A DNA stretch of 50,391 bases from Castellaniella sp. (lineage in GTDB: Bacteria; Pseudomonadota; Gammaproteobacteria; Burkholderiales; Burkholderiaceae_B), in assembly GCA_019104865.1 (NCBI GenBank), contig JAHRWZ010000083.1, positions 1 through 50,391 of the forward strand. The letters are read 5' to 3'. The position numbers were made by a program, and so were the translations under genes. The notes beneath the pieces were generated by a model that did not search any database, was not told where the DNA came from, and saw only the letters and a list, made by a program, of their open reading frames with translations. Positions within the stretch are counted from its first letter, which is position 1, and every line of letters starts with the position of its first letter. Positions 1-11,670 of this stretch are shown one piece after another.

Positions 1-1
1 G

Positions 2-874
2 TCCAGGGCGGAACGGGTGCACTGCGAAACCATCGCTTCGCGCAGCCGATTGCACAATTGGCATATCCGCCCCCATCGCCATTCGGGCCTCTACCAGATC
101 CTCCACCTGCACCGGGGGCGGGCCATCGTCTGTCTGGACGAGGCGCGGCACGCCGTCGCCGGCCCGGCGATCGTCGAAGTGCCGCAGGCCTTCGTGCATG
201 GCTTCGAATTCGACGAGGACTGCGCCGGCCATGTGGTGACGATCGCCTATCCCCTGCTTGCGCGCCTGGTCCAGTTGCTGGGGCCCAGGGCCGCGCCGCC
301 CGCGCAGCCCGCGATCCACACGCTCGAGCGCGGCGGCACGGGCCTGAGGGACGCCTTCACGCACCTGAACGCCCAATACCTGTCCCAGGAAGATTTCCGC
401 GATGCGCGGATCGAGGCCTGGCTGACGCTGATCTACGCGCGGCTGCGCAGCCGCCAGCCCGGTGCGGAAACCGAAGGTCCGCCCCGCGCACGCGGACTGG
501 AACACCACACCCGATTCGGCGAACTGCTGGAAGCCTCATACGCCGCGCATCACGACGTGGCCTGGTACGCGCAGCGCCTGGGCATGACCGCCGCCCACCT
601 GAACGTGATCACCCGCGCCCACGCCGGCAAGTCCCCGCTGCAACTGATCCACGAACGGCTGGCGCTGGAGGCCGGCCGCAGTCTGGTGTATACATCCATG
701 ACCATCGGCGAGATCTCGGACAGCCTGGGGTTTTCCGAGCCGGCGCACTTCACGCGGTTCTTTCGCAAGACGGCTGGTGAATCGCCGCGCGCGTTCCGCC
801 AGCGTGCCTGGGATCAGGGTTCGGTTTCGTCCCCGGTGACCGCCGACGTCTCGCGGGTCGCGCCGCGCGCATAG
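2..874 (+). CDS. AraC-family transcriptional regulator, PobR-like (5' truncated by window edge)
   Basis: The product looks like a one-component cytoplasmic regulator. An N-terminal cupin-like sensing domain carries the histidine-rich stretch [19 protein letters not shown]. The C-terminal AraC double helix-turn-helix spans about the last 100 residues, with the signature [28 protein letters not shown] cut here to its order: helix, [12 protein letters not shown], then [13 protein letters not shown] at 17 could start translation, but the frame is open to the window edge and PobR-type proteins (about 290-300 residues) usually have more residues before this point, so I treat the gene as incomplete. 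PobR homologues activate 4-hydroxybenzoate hydroxylase; that substrate is only an inference here because the usual target gene is not in view. The last 61 bases overlap the 3' end of dctD on the other strand. Confidence 0.85.
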   Translation, partial: SRAERVHCETIASRSRLHNWHIRPHRHSGLYQILHLHRGRAIVCLDEARHAVAGPAIVEVPQAFVHGFEFDEDCAGHVVTIAYPLLARLVQLLGPRAAPPAQPAIHTLERGGTGLRDAFTHLNAQYLSQEDFRDARIEAWLTLIYARLRSRQPGAETEGPPRARGLEHHTRFGELLEASYAAHHDVAWYAQRLGMTAAHLNVITRAHAGKSPLQLIHERLALEAGRSLVYTSMTIGEISDSLGFSEPAHFTRFFRKTAGESPRAFRQRAWDQGSVSSPVTADVSRVAPRA

Positions 875-2208
875 GTCTGCCGGTCGATCCCGTAGCGCCG
901 CAGCTTGTCGTAAAGCGTCTTGCGCGGCAGCCCCAGGGTTTCGAGCGTTGCCCGGATCTCGCCCCCATGAGCCGCCAGGGCCTCGCGGATCAGTCCGGCC
1001 TCGTAGCGCTCCACTCTTTCAGGCAGGCTGCCGGCGTCCGGCGCCGGCCCCGCAGAGACCGCCGCCGGCGCCTGCTGCACGCCCAGCACGCAGCGGTCGG
1101 CGAAATGGGCCAGTTCACGCACATTGCCCGGCCAATCGTGGTTCATCAGATGGCGCCACAACGCGGGATCCTCCGGCGGCACCGGACAGCCGAAGCGGCG
1201 TGCGGCCAGGCCGGCGAAGTGCGCGAACAGCAACGGAATGTCCTCGCGCCGCTCCCGCAGAGGCGGGATGTGCACCGTCACGACATTGAGCCGGTAGTAC
1301 AAGTCCTCTCGGAACCGCGCGCGCATGGCGGGATCGCCCAGGTCGGCCTTGGTGGCCGCGATCACCCGCAGGTCCACGGTGCGCTGCTCGTTGGTGCCCA
1401 ACGGCGCAACCTGGCGTGTTTCCAGCACCCGCAGCAGCCGCACCTGCATCGCCGGCGACATGCTCTCGATCTCGTCGAGGAAGAGCGTGCCGCCGCCGGC
1501 ATGCTCGATGCGTCCCACGCGGCGTTTCTGCGCACCGGTGAAAGCGCCCGCCTCGTGACCGAACAGTTCGCTTTCGATGACGGATTCGGGCAACGCGCCG
1601 CAATTGATGGCGACGAAAGGCGCGTCCCGCCGGCGACTGAGCCGATGCAGAACCTGGGCCACGACTTCCTTGCCGCTGCCGGTCTCGCCGCGCACCAGCA
1701 CGTCCACGTCGGCATCGGCCACGTGCCGCAGCAGTTCGCGGATCCGCACGATGGCGGGCGCATTGCCGATCAGCAACGATTCGGCGGCATCCCCGGAATC
1801 CGAGGCCTGCGCCCGCAGCCGTCGGTTTTCCAGCACCAGCCGCCGCTGCGCGGTGCCGTGGCGGATGGCGGCCAGCAGCCGTTCGGGCGCATAGGGCTTG
1901 GACAGGAAATCGTAGGCGCCCTCGCGCATGGCGCCCACCGCCATCTCGATGTCCCCATGGCCGGTGATGAGGATCACGGGAATTTCCGGATCCAGGCGCC
2001 GCACATGGCGGAACAGCGTCAGGCCGTCCATGTCGGCCATGCGCACGTCCGTGACCAGCACGCCGGAGAAGGCGTCCGTGAGGATGTCCAGCGCCTCGTG
2101 CGCGCTCGCGCAAGCCCGCACGGACACGCCCTGGAGATCGAGCGCTTGCGCGTTGGCGTCGCGCACGTCCTCATCATCGTCAACGAACAGCACTTCCATC
2201 GGACTCAT
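814..2208 (-). CDS. dctD: DctD, sigma-54 response regulator of C4-dicarboxylate transport
   Basis: NtrC-family activator of 464 residues that switches on dctA when phosphorylated by DctB. The receiver domain (about 1-120) has the acidic pocket D10-D12, phosphoacceptor D54 in LVTDVRM and K104 in FLSKPY. The AAA+ domain has Walker A GETGSGKE (174-181), the sigma-54 contact loop GAFTGA (221-226) and Walker [12 protein letters not shown] Fis-type helix-turn-helix lies at the end ([20 protein letters not shown]). Its start overlaps the dctB stop by 4 bp (ATGA), so the two are translationally coupled. The family assignment is firm; the DctD identity rests on pairing with DctB and the divergent dctA. 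Confidence 0.95.
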   Translation of the reverse strand: MSPMEVLFVDDDEDVRDANAQALDLQGVSVRACASAHEALDILTDAFSGVLVTDVRMADMDGLTLFRHVRRLDPEIPVILITGHGDIEMAVGAMREGAYDFLSKPYAPERLLAAIRHGTAQRRLVLENRRLRAQASDSGDAAESLLIGNAPAIVRIRELLRHVADADVDVLVRGETGSGKEVVAQVLHRLSRRRDAPFVAINCGALPESVIESELFGHEAGAFTGAQKRRVGRIEHAGGGTLFLDEIESMSPAMQVRLLRVLETRQVAPLGTNEQRTVDLRVIAATKADLGDPAMRARFREDLYYRLNVVTVHIPPLRERREDIPLLFAHFAGLAARRFGCPVPPEDPALWRHLMNHDWPGNVRELAHFADRCVLGVQQAPAAVSAGPAPDAGSLPERVERYEAGLIREALAAHGGEIRATLETLGLPRKTLYDKLRRYGIDRQTYARGATRETSAVTGDETEP

Positions 2209-4067
2209 TGCGACTCCTCCATCGCTTCCAGCGTCACCTCGAACGCCGCGCCCGCCGCGACATCAAGCGCCGCCAGTGTCCCGCCGAACTCGGCCAGGAT
2301 GTCGCGCGAGATCACCAGACCCAGCCCCACACCCTGCGCCCGGGTGGTGAAAAAAGGCGTGAACAGGCGCTCGCGCGCCGCCGGATCGATGCCCGGCCCG
2401 TTATCCTCGATCCGCACCCGGACCCGCTCTCCGTCGCGCTCGACGCTCAGGCGGATGCCCGGCCGCGCGGTGTCCGCGAGCGCCTCCAGCGCGTTGTGCA
2501 GCAGGTTGACGAACACCTGCTCCAGGCGCATGGCGTCCGCACGCACCCGGGGCGACGGCCTACCCGCGCGGCCGTCCTCCAGACGCACACCCTGCCGGCC
2601 CAGGCGCGGCCCGGCCAGCATCAGCGCGCCATCCAGTGCCGCATCGAGCTCGACGGCGCCGATGGCCGCCGCCCGCTTGCGCGAAAACGCCCGCAGTTCC
2701 TGCGTGATGCCGCCGATGCGCTCGGTCAGGCGCGCGATCGTCGCCAGATTTTCACATGCACGGTCGGCCTGGCCGCGTCGCAGGAATTCCCCGGCGTTAT
2801 CGGCGTAGGTCCGGATCGCGCCGACCGGCTGATTGATCTCGTGCGCCACGCCCGCGGCCACCTGGCCCAGAAGGGACAGCTTGTTGGCCTGGACCAGTTC
2901 GTCCTGCATTTCATGCAGGCGCGCCTCGGTCCGGCGGCGCTCGTCCATTTCGGCGCGCAGCCGTTCGTTGGCGTGCCGCAGCTCGCCGGTGCGCGTGCGG
3001 ACCTCGGCCTCGAGCGCATCCCGCGCGGCCAGCAACGCCCGGGCCCGCCGCCGCCGCTGCGCGGCCCACCATCCGGTCAGGCCCAGCGTGGCCAGCGCCA
3101 GCAGGGTCAGCGCCTGGGCGGTCAGCTCAGCCCGCGCCAGATCGTTCGACACGGGCTTGAGCAGATGCAGGCGCCAGCCGTCCATGCGCGCCACCGCCTG
3201 TTCAATGTGCAGTACGCGCGCGCCCTTTTCCAGGCCGGCCGCCGCGCGTGTCAGGCGCAGCAGGGGCGCAGGCGACCAGTTCTCGCTCATCAGGGACGGC
3301 GTCAGGGGCAACGGATCCAGAGGCGCCGCGCCGAACTGCAGGCTGGACCTGACACGGACAGCCTCGGCCGACGACATCGGCCGCGCCACCCGGTAATGCC
3401 AGTCCTCCGGATAGCCCAGCAACACCACCTGACGGTCGTCGGTGACGAACTGCGGCATGCCGCTGCGGGCCCAGGCCGACTCCAGGTCCCGAAAGCCGAT
3501 CTTGAGCACGACCACGCCCAGCGGGCCCCGCGCCCCATCGATCCGGCGCGACAGGAACAGACCCGCCTCGTGGCTGACGACGCCGAGCGCGAAATGGGCC
3601 GCGTCCCGGGCCTCCATGGCATCCGTGAAATAGGGGCGGAACCGGTAATCGTGCCCCACGAAGGAGTCCGGCTTGCGCCAGTTGCTCGACGACACTGTCC
3701 TGCCGGACGCGTCCAGCACATACAGGACGGACAGTCCCAGTTCCCGGCCCAGCGTCTCCAGCCTGCGGCTCAGATCATCCAGCGCGGACGGCGCGGGGGA
3801 TTCCAGGACGGCCGCCAGCGCCGTGTCCTGTGCCAGGATGCTCGGAATGGCGTGGAACTTGTCGAGCGTGTGGTTCAGCGCGGTGAGGCTCAATTGCGCC
3901 GACACCCGCGCCTGGGTCTCCAGATCCCGCAGGGCGCGATCCCGCGCCCAGGCGCCGGCCCCCCCGAGCACGCCGGCCAGCAGGGCGATGCCCGCGATCG
4001 CCAGCAGCCAGCGCGCCATCCAGGCGGAGGGACGGCGCGGTTCGGCGGATGAGGGGTAGGGAGACAT
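2205..4067 (-). CDS. dctB: DctB, C4-dicarboxylate sensor histidine kinase
   Basis: Membrane sensor kinase of about 620 residues. A transmembrane helix near residues 17-40 and a second near 315-335 bracket a periplasmic double-PAS-like sensor, as in rhizobial DctB. A coiled-coil linker rich in E/R follows ([16 protein letters not shown]). The HisKA motif [14 protein letters not shown] carries the phosphorylated His near residue 409, and the HATPase region has the N box (NLLHNALEA), DNGPGI and GLGL. I chose the ATG at 4067; a TTG at 4076 would add three residues, and neither has a strong ribosome binding site. It is divergent from dctA and coupled to dctD. Confidence 0.93.
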   Translation of the reverse strand: MSPYPSSAEPRRPSAWMARWLLAIAGIALLAGVLGGAGAWARDRALRDLETQARVSAQLSLTALNHTLDKFHAIPSILAQDTALAAVLESPAPSALDDLSRRLETLGRELGLSVLYVLDASGRTVSSSNWRKPDSFVGHDYRFRPYFTDAMEARDAAHFALGVVSHEAGLFLSRRIDGARGPLGVVVLKIGFRDLESAWARSGMPQFVTDDRQVVLLGYPEDWHYRVARPMSSAEAVRVRSSLQFGAAPLDPLPLTPSLMSENWSPAPLLRLTRAAAGLEKGARVLHIEQAVARMDGWRLHLLKPVSNDLARAELTAQALTLLALATLGLTGWWAAQRRRRARALLAARDALEAEVRTRTGELRHANERLRAEMDERRRTEARLHEMQDELVQANKLSLLGQVAAGVAHEINQPVGAIRTYADNAGEFLRRGQADRACENLATIARLTERIGGITQELRAFSRKRAAAIGAVELDAALDGALMLAGPRLGRQGVRLEDGRAGRPSPRVRADAMRLEQVFVNLLHNALEALADTARPGIRLSVERDGERVRVRIEDNGPGIDPAARERLFTPFFTTRAQGVGLGLVISRDILAEFGGTLAALDVAAGAAFEVTLEAMEESQ

Positions 4068-4077
4068 GTTCAACAAG

Positions 4078-4122
4078 GCGGAATTTCGGACATTCTATCG
4101 CACAGATGTGCGGAATTTCGCC
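4078..4122. promoter_or_regulatory. Two tandem palindrome-like sites, candidate DctD-binding enhancers
   Basis: Two copies of GCGGAATTTCG lie at 4078-4088 and 4110-4120, exactly 32 bp apart, which is about three helical turns. The second reads GTGCGGAATTTCGCC and is an imperfect palindrome centred on AATT. It resembles the GTGCGGAA/TTCCGCAC type of DctD upstream activating sequence known from rhizobia. Both lie upstream of the dctA -24/-12 promoter and directly in front of dctB. The function is inferred. Confidence 0.6.
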
Positions 4123-4231
4123 AGATTAACGCCCGGCGGCAGCGGCCGCGCGGGTCGGAGACATCTTGCAGCCATTGGAAAAACCCGATGAATCAAAAGG
4201 ATGGCACGCATGCGCCATATGTTTCAAAAAT

Positions 4232-4247
4232 TGGCACGAAGATTGCT
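4232..4247 (+). promoter_or_regulatory. Sigma-54 (-24/-12) promoter of dctA
   Basis: TGGCACGAAGATTGCT matches the RpoN consensus TGGCAC-N5-TTGCW at every defined position; the invariant GG (4233-4234) and GC (4245-4246) are separated by 10 bp. It lies 108 bp upstream of the dctA start codon and downstream of the two candidate DctD sites. The match, the geometry and the dctBD neighbour agree with the known regulation of dctA. Confidence 0.9.
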
Positions 4248-4355
4248 TTGTGCTTTGCCGACGGACCTGGCGACAGGCGCCGCCTCCCTTTGAAAAAAAT
4301 GCGGGCACCGACGAGCCAAACTCGTCCCGCCCGGCCCTGTCTGGAGACACAGACC

Positions 4356-5717
4356 ATGCTCGACACCCCGACCCACGCCGTCCCCGCGCGCAAGCTCCCG
4401 CTCCACCGGATCCTTTATGTCCAGGTCCTGTTCGCGATCGCCGTCGGCATCCTGCTTGGCCACTACGCGCCCCAATTGGGCGAAGCCATGAAACCCCTGG
4501 GCGACGGCTTCATCAAGCTCGTCAAGATGATCATCGCCCCGGTAATCTTCCTGACCGTAGCCACCGGCATCGCCGCCATGAGCGACCTGAAGACCGTCGG
4601 CCGCGTCACGGGCAAGGCCATGCTGTATTTCCTGACCTTTTCGACGCTGGCGCTGGCCATCGGGATGATCGTCAGCCACATCGTGCAGCCCGGCGCCGGC
4701 ATGCACATCGATCCCGCATCCCTGGACGGAGACGCCGTCGCCACCTACGTGACCCAGGCGCACGACTCGACCTTCGCCGACTTCCTGATGAACATCATCC
4801 CGACGACGATGTTCAGCCCCTTCGTCAGCGGCGACATCCTCCAGGTCCTGTTCATCGCCGTGCTGTTCGGCATCGCCCTGGCCATTGTCGGCGAACGCGC
4901 CAGGCCCGTGCTGGACCTGCTCAGCGCCCTGGCGGGCCCGGTCTTCAAGATCGTGGAGATCCTGATGAAAGCCGCGCCCATCGGAGCCTTCGGCGCCATG
5001 GCCTTCACCATCGGCAAGTACGGCATCGGCTCGGTGCTGAATCTGGCCATGCTGGTGGGCACGTTCTACGCCACGGCCGTGCTGTTCGTGCTGGTGATCC
5101 TGGGCGCGGTGGCCCGCTACAACGGCTTCTCGATCCTGAAGCTGGTGCGCTACATCCGCGAAGAACTGCTGCTGGTACTTGGCACCAGTTCCTCGGAAGC
5201 CGCCCTGCCCACCCTGATGCGGAAGATGGAGGGCGCCGGCTGTTCGAAATCGGTCGTGGGACTGGTAATCCCCACGGGGTATTCCTTCAACCTGGACGGC
5301 ACCAACATCTACATGACCATGGCGGCCCTGTTCATCGCCCAGGCCTGCGACATCCCCCTGAGCCTCGGCGACCAGATCCTGCTGTTGCTGGTGGCCATGC
5401 TCAGCTCCAAGGGCGCGGCCGGCGTCACCGGCGCCGGATTCATCACGCTGGCGGCCACGCTGTCGGTCATTCCTTCTGTGCCGGTGGCCGGCATAGCCCT
5501 GATCCTGGGCGTGGACCGTTTCATGTCGGAATGCCGCGCCCTGACCAACCTGGTGGGCAACGCCACCGCCACCATCGTGGTGGCCCGCTGGGAAGGCGAG
5601 CTGGACAAGCGCCGTCTGGACGAGGCCCTGTCCTCGGGCGCGGTGCCGCCGGACACGGACACCCGCGCCCGGCCGCTCGGTGCCGTCGAGGCCGAGGGCC
5701 AGGCGCAGGCCGCCTGA
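4356..5717 (+). CDS. dctA: DctA, C4-dicarboxylate:cation symporter
   Basis: Inner-membrane carrier of 453 residues in the DAACS (glutamate/dicarboxylate) family, importing succinate, fumarate and malate with protons. The sequence is a run of hydrophobic helices. It carries the family's serine-rich re-entrant loop ([19 protein letters not shown]), the [12 protein letters not shown] motif and the later [18 protein letters not shown] motif that form the substrate and cation sites. The frame is open upstream to 4188, but the ATG at 4356 follows GGAGACAC and gives the usual DctA N-terminus. Transcription is expected from the sigma-54 promoter at 4232-4247. The stop codon is only 2 bp from that of the convergent aldehyde dehydrogenase. 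Confidence 0.97.
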   Translation: MLDTPTHAVPARKLPLHRILYVQVLFAIAVGILLGHYAPQLGEAMKPLGDGFIKLVKMIIAPVIFLTVATGIAAMSDLKTVGRVTGKAMLYFLTFSTLALAIGMIVSHIVQPGAGMHIDPASLDGDAVATYVTQAHDSTFADFLMNIIPTTMFSPFVSGDILQVLFIAVLFGIALAIVGERARPVLDLLSALAGPVFKIVEILMKAAPIGAFGAMAFTIGKYGIGSVLNLAMLVGTFYATAVLFVLVILGAVARYNGFSILKLVRYIREELLLVLGTSSSEAALPTLMRKMEGAGCSKSVVGLVIPTGYSFNLDGTNIYMTMAALFIAQACDIPLSLGDQILLLLVAMLSSKGAAGVTGAGFITLAATLSVIPSVPVAGIALILGVDRFMSECRALTNLVGNATATIVVARWEGELDKRRLDEALSSGAVPPDTDTRARPLGAVEAEGQAQAA

Positions 5718-5719
5718 GT

Positions 5720-7246
5720 TCAGAAGAACCCGAGCGCTTCGGGGCTGTAGCTGACCAGCAGGCATTTCGTCTGCTGGTAAGCGTTCAGCGCCATCTTGTG
5801 GGTCTCGCGGCCGATGCCGGACTGCTTGTACCCGCCGAACGCCGCGTGCGCCGGGTACAGGTGATAGCAGTTGGTCCAGACCCGGCCGGCCTGGATCTGG
5901 CGCCCGACGCGGTAAGCCTGCGAACCGTCGCGCGTCCATACGCCGGCCCCCAGGCCATAGTCGGTGTCGTTGGCAATGGCGACGGCCTCGTCTTCGTCCT
6001 TGAAGGTCATGACCGAGGCCACCGGACCGAAGATTTCCTCCTGGAAGACACGCATGTCGTTCTCGCCGAACAGCAGTGTCGGCTTGACGTAGAAGCCCTC
6101 GTCCAGGCCGGCGCCGGGGACGTTGCGCGCCCCGCCGGTCAGGCAGCGGGCGCCTTCTTCGCGACCAATGTCGATGTAGCCCAGGATTTTGTCCATCTGC
6201 GCCTTGGATACCTGGGCGCCCAGCATGGTGGAGGCGTCCAGGGGATGCCCGGTCTTCATGGATTCGACCCGCTTGATGGCGCGTTCGATGAAGCGTTCGT
6301 AGATCGACTCCTGGATCAGGATGCGCGAGGGGCAGGTGCAGACTTCGCCCTGGTTCAGGGCGAACATGCTCAGGCCTTCCAGCGCCTTGTCGAGGAAGGC
6401 GTCATCCTGGTCCATCACGTTGGCGAAGAAGATGTTGGGGCTCTTGCCGCCCAGCTCAACGGTGCTGGGGATCAGGCTGTCGGCGGCGGCATGCAGGATG
6501 TGCCTGCCGGTGGGCGTCGAGCCGGTGAAGGCGATTTTTGCGATGCGCTTGCTGGAAGCCAGCGCCGCGCCGGCTTCCTTGCCGAAGCCGTTGACGATGT
6601 TCAATACGCCCGGCGGCAGCAGATCGCCGACCAGCTCCATCAGCACCAGGATCGAGGCCGGGGTCTGCTCGGCGGGCTTGAGCACCACGCAATTGCCCGC
6701 CGCCAGCGCCGGACCGAGCTTCCAGGCAGCCATCAGCAGGGGAAAATTCCAGGGAATGATCTGCCCCACGACGCCCATGGGTTCGTGGAAATGGTAGGCC
6801 ACCGTGGTCTTGTCGATTTCCGAGATCCCGCCCTCCTGGGCGCGGACGCAGCCGGCGAAATAGCGCAGGTGGTCGATCGCCAGCGGCAGGTCCGCCGCCA
6901 TGGTTTCGCGCAGCGGCTTGCCATTGTCGATGGTCTCGGCCACCGCCAGCAGGCGCATGTTCTGTTCCATGCGGTCGGCGATGCGCAGCAGGACGCCGGC
7001 GCGTTCGGCCACGGACGTTTCACCCCAGGCCTTGCGCGCCGCGTGCGCGGCATCCAGCGCGGCCTCCACGTCGGCCGCGTCCGAGCGCGCAACTTCGCAG
7101 AACACCTGTCCGGTGATCGGCGACAGATTGTCGAAATAGCGCCCGGCGGCTGGCGCCACCCAGCGCCCGCCGATGTAGTTCTCGTAGTGTTTCTTGTAGG
7201 GAAAGCCGATGTCGATGCCAAAATGCTTCAGGTCGGTCATATCCAT
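5720..7246 (-). CDS. exaC: NAD-dependent aldehyde dehydrogenase, ExaC/AcoD type
   Basis: Cytoplasmic aldehyde dehydrogenase of 508 residues that oxidises acetaldehyde or similar short aldehydes to the acid. Visible motifs are IIPWNF (N167), the glycine-rich FTGSTPTG nucleotide site, general base E264 in VELGGKSPN, and nucleophile C303 in [11 protein letters not shown]. Sequence and length fit the ExaC/AcoD/AldB clade linked to ethanol, acetoin and ethanolamine use. The ATG at 7246 has AGGAG six bases upstream. It is divergent from an AcoR-like activator and has a consensus sigma-54 promoter 89 bp upstream. The exact physiological aldehyde cannot be read from sequence. Confidence 0.93.
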   Translation of the reverse strand: MDMTDLKHFGIDIGFPYKKHYENYIGGRWVAPAAGRYFDNLSPITGQVFCEVARSDAADVEAALDAAHAARKAWGETSVAERAGVLLRIADRMEQNMRLLAVAETIDNGKPLRETMAADLPLAIDHLRYFAGCVRAQEGGISEIDKTTVAYHFHEPMGVVGQIIPWNFPLLMAAWKLGPALAAGNCVVLKPAEQTPASILVLMELVGDLLPPGVLNIVNGFGKEAGAALASSKRIAKIAFTGSTPTGRHILHAAADSLIPSTVELGGKSPNIFFANVMDQDDAFLDKALEGLSMFALNQGEVCTCPSRILIQESIYERFIERAIKRVESMKTGHPLDASTMLGAQVSKAQMDKILGYIDIGREEGARCLTGGARNVPGAGLDEGFYVKPTLLFGENDMRVFQEEIFGPVASVMTFKDEDEAVAIANDTDYGLGAGVWTRDGSQAYRVGRQIQAGRVWTNCYHLYPAHAAFGGYKQSGIGRETHKMALNAYQQTKCLLVSYSPEALGFF

Positions 7247-7334
7247 GTCTGTCTCCTTGTCGATGAGCCGGGTTCCGCCCGAACAGGCCCCCCGGACGCC
7301 CGCTGCGACGCGCGGCGGGACTTCTCTTCACTAA

Positions 7335-7350
7335 AGCAAAGACCGTGCCA
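7335..7350 (-). promoter_or_regulatory. Sigma-54 (-24/-12) promoter of the aldehyde dehydrogenase
   Basis: Read on the minus strand, TGGCACGGTCTTTGCT matches the RpoN consensus perfectly (TGGCAC, 5-bp spacer, TTGCT). It lies about 90 bp upstream of the start at 7246. A sigma-54 activator of the AcoR family is encoded divergently, so the pair forms a self-contained regulatory unit. Confidence 0.88.
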
Positions 7351-7361
7351 TCATGCGTGGG

Positions 7362-7400
7362 GCATGCCGGTCGCGGCACGGCGCCCCGCGACCGGCATGC
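7362..7400. repeat. Perfect 15-bp inverted repeat upstream of the sigma-54 promoter
   Basis: GCATGCCGGTCGCGG (7362-7376) and CCGCGACCGGCATGC (7386-7400) are exact reverse complements with a 9-bp spacer. The element lies just upstream of the -24 box at 7345-7350. It may be an operator or enhancer for the AcoR-like protein or another dimeric regulator. A hairpin role in the regulator's leader is possible but there is no T-run to make it a terminator. Confidence 0.75.
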
Positions 7401-7459
7401 TTTCAAAGGCCCGACGGTGGTGGCATACTGAATGTGAATCGGCTTTTAAAACATGGGCT

Positions 7460-7476
7460 TGTCGCATTTTGCGACA
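7460..7476. promoter_or_regulatory. 17-bp palindrome TGTCGCA-TTT-TGCGACA, candidate activator binding site
   Basis: Two perfect 7-bp arms (7460-7466, 7470-7476) flank TTT. Further GCGACA half sites follow near 7493 and 7525, before the regulator's start codon. Position (about 110-130 bp upstream of the -24 box) and symmetry suit an upstream activating sequence for the AcoR-like enhancer-binding protein, which could also autoregulate through it. Binding is inferred. Confidence 0.6.
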
Positions 7477-7550
7477 CATCGCGCCGCGAACGGCGACAGC
7501 CGCCGTCGCGGACCGCGACAGGTTCCGCGACGCCCAGGACGGAGACTTGC

Positions 7551-9419
7551 ATGCAGACACCGCCCACGATCCACCTGGCGCCGGGCGCCCGCCCGCAGGC
7601 CGAGACGCGCATCCATCAGTCCTGGGCGCGCTGCGCCGATCTGGACCCCGCCCTGCTGGCCGATCCCAATCCCCTGACCCGCGCCGACCTGGACCTGCGC
7701 CGCGAGGCCAACCACCATCTGCTGCGCCTGGCCGAACCCTGCCTCGACGCGCTGGGCGCACTGGGGGATTCGGCGCACAGCGTCGTGCTGCTGGCCGATG
7801 CCAGCGGCCTGATCCTTCACGAACGCGGCAGCCGCAGTTTCCAGGACAAGGCACGCCGCGTGGCGCTGCAGCCCGGCGTGAGCTGGGCCGAGCCCTTGCG
7901 CGGCACCAACGCCATTGGCACGGCCCTCCACGATGGCCGCGCCGTACGCATCCACGGCGCGGAACATTTCCTGGCCTGCAACAGCATCCTCAGCTGCCAT
8001 GCCGCGCCCATTTTTTCGGCCACGGGCGAGATCCTCGGCATCCTGGACCTGTCCGGCCCGGCCGACGACATGCGCGACTATGTGCTGACGCTGGTGCAGC
8101 GCATGGCGCGGGGCATCACCGACCAGATGCTATGCGAGAGCCCCCTGCGCAGACTGGACTTCCGCCTTGGCAGGGAACCGGAGGACGACGGTCGCGCCCT
8201 TCTGCTGCTGGACGACGATGCCCGCATCGCCGGCGCCAACGAGGCCGCCCTGCGGGCGCTGGACGCGGACTGGGGCCGCCTCATCGGCACGCCCTGCTCG
8301 CAATGGATCGATGGGCCGCTGCAAACTCGTGACACGCCGCTGCACCGTCACGACGGCCAGCCTTTGACCGGCCGCCTGATCGCGCCCCCGCGCGCACCGG
8401 CCCGTCCGGTCTCCACATCGCACGCGCCGAAACACCCGAAGGCGGCCGACACTCGCCCGGACGCCCGCCCGCTGCCCGAACCCGACGCCGTCAGCAGCCC
8501 CCTGCTGGATCAGGCCGTGCGCGCCCTGGACTCCGGCCTGGCCGTGCTGCTGTGCGGCGAGACCGGCACGGGCAAGGAGGTCCTGTCGCGTCACATCCAT
8601 GCCCGCGGCGCCTGGCGCGCGGGCCCTTTCGTCGCCATCAACTGCGCCGCCCTGCCCGAACACCTGGTCGAGTCCGAACTCTTCGGTTACGAGCCGGGCG
8701 CCTTCACCGGCGCGCGTCGCGAAGGCGCGCGCGGCCTGCTGCGTCAGGCGCAAGGCGGGGTGCTGTTCCTGGACGAGATCGGCGACATGCCCCTGGCGCT
8801 GCAGACCCGCCTGCTGCGGGTTCTGCAGGAACGCGAGGTCCAGCCGCTGGGCTCCGACAAGCGCGTGCCTCTGGCATTCGGCCTGATCAGCGCCAGCCAT
8901 CAGGATCTGAAGTCGCTGGTTGCCCAAGGCCGGTTCCGCGCCGACCTGTACTACCGGCTGCAGGACATGCCGCTGCATCTGCCGCCGCTGCGTGAACGGC
9001 CCGATCTGGCGGCTTTCGTCGAAGACGCCTACCGGGCGCTGGGAGGCCGCCTGAGCGGGGATGCGCTGGCGGCCCTGACCCGCCACGACTGGCCGGGCAA
9101 CTACCGCGAACTCTTCAGCGTATTGCGCCGGCTGCGCTGCCAGCATCCCGGCCCCGTCCCCGTCACGATCGGGGGACTGCCCGGTGACATCGCGCCGCCG
9201 GGTTCCCGATCCGCAGGGCCGGCCGCCCGCGAGCCGGTCTTGCCCATCATGGCGGAGACCGGCCGCGCTCCAGCGCCTCAAACGGATGCCGGCCCCGGCC
9301 TGCGCGCGCTGGAGCGCCAGGCCATCGAGCAGGCCCTGCGCGACTGCCAGGGCAGCGTCAGCCGCGCGGCTCGCCGCCTGGGCATCCATCGCAGCACACT
9401 GTACCGCAAGCTGAAATGA
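7551..9419 (+). CDS. acoR: AcoR-like sigma-54 enhancer-binding protein
   Basis: Cytoplasmic activator of 622 residues. A GAF-type sensory region spans about 60-190 (RGTNAIGTAL; ILSCHAAPIFSATGEILGILDLSG is the typical AcoR end, read at 145-169). A short PAS-like stretch follows (about 215-265), then a proline/alanine-rich linker. The AAA+ domain has Walker A GETGTGKE (336-343), GAFTGA (383-388) and Walker B GGVLFLDEIG, and a Fis helix-turn-helix closes the protein (AARRLGIHRSTLYRKLK). There is no receiver domain, so it probably binds a small effector. The ATG at 7551 follows GGACGGAGAC; the frame is open farther upstream. Divergence from the aldehyde dehydrogenase suggests that gene is its target. 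Confidence 0.9.
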   Translation: MQTPPTIHLAPGARPQAETRIHQSWARCADLDPALLADPNPLTRADLDLRREANHHLLRLAEPCLDALGALGDSAHSVVLLADASGLILHERGSRSFQDKARRVALQPGVSWAEPLRGTNAIGTALHDGRAVRIHGAEHFLACNSILSCHAAPIFSATGEILGILDLSGPADDMRDYVLTLVQRMARGITDQMLCESPLRRLDFRLGREPEDDGRALLLLDDDARIAGANEAALRALDADWGRLIGTPCSQWIDGPLQTRDTPLHRHDGQPLTGRLIAPPRAPARPVSTSHAPKHPKAADTRPDARPLPEPDAVSSPLLDQAVRALDSGLAVLLCGETGTGKEVLSRHIHARGAWRAGPFVAINCAALPEHLVESELFGYEPGAFTGARREGARGLLRQAQGGVLFLDEIGDMPLALQTRLLRVLQEREVQPLGSDKRVPLAFGLISASHQDLKSLVAQGRFRADLYYRLQDMPLHLPPLRERPDLAAFVEDAYRALGGRLSGDALAALTRHDWPGNYRELFSVLRRLRCQHPGPVPVTIGGLPGDIAPPGSRSAGPAAREPVLPIMAETGRAPAPQTDAGPGLRALERQAIEQALRDCQGSVSRAARRLGIHRSTLYRKLK

Positions 9420-9427
9420 GACAATGA

Positions 9428-9457
9428 AACAGGGGCCGCCCGAAGGCGGCCCCTGTT
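9428..9457. terminator. Hairpin terminator between acoR-like gene and rpoD
   Basis: AACAGGGGCCGCC (9428-9440) pairs perfectly with GGCGGCCCCTGTT (9445-9457) around a CGAA loop, a 13-bp stem. It lies 8 bp after the stop of the plus-strand regulator and 16 bp after the stop of rpoD on the minus strand, so it can serve both. T-tracts are short. Confidence 0.8.
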
Positions 9458-9473
9458 GCGTCCGGCTGAAAGC

Positions 9474-11654
<2,181 letters not shown>

Positions 11655-11670
11655 GTGCTCAGTTCCGTTT

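Noticed and set aside
967..2808. 613-codon frame antisense to dctD and part of dctB
   Set aside because: It has no recognisable domain and spans the coupled dctB-dctD junction.
2208..4052. 614-codon frame antisense to dctB
   Set aside because: It is a complementary-strand artefact of GC-rich third positions; dctB motifs are complete on the minus strand.
4166..8332. Open frame of 1388 codons running across dctA, the aldehyde dehydrogenase and the AcoR-like gene
   Set aside because: It is a high-GC shadow frame, rich in Arg/Pro/Gly/His with no domain. It crosses three well-supported genes and two promoters.
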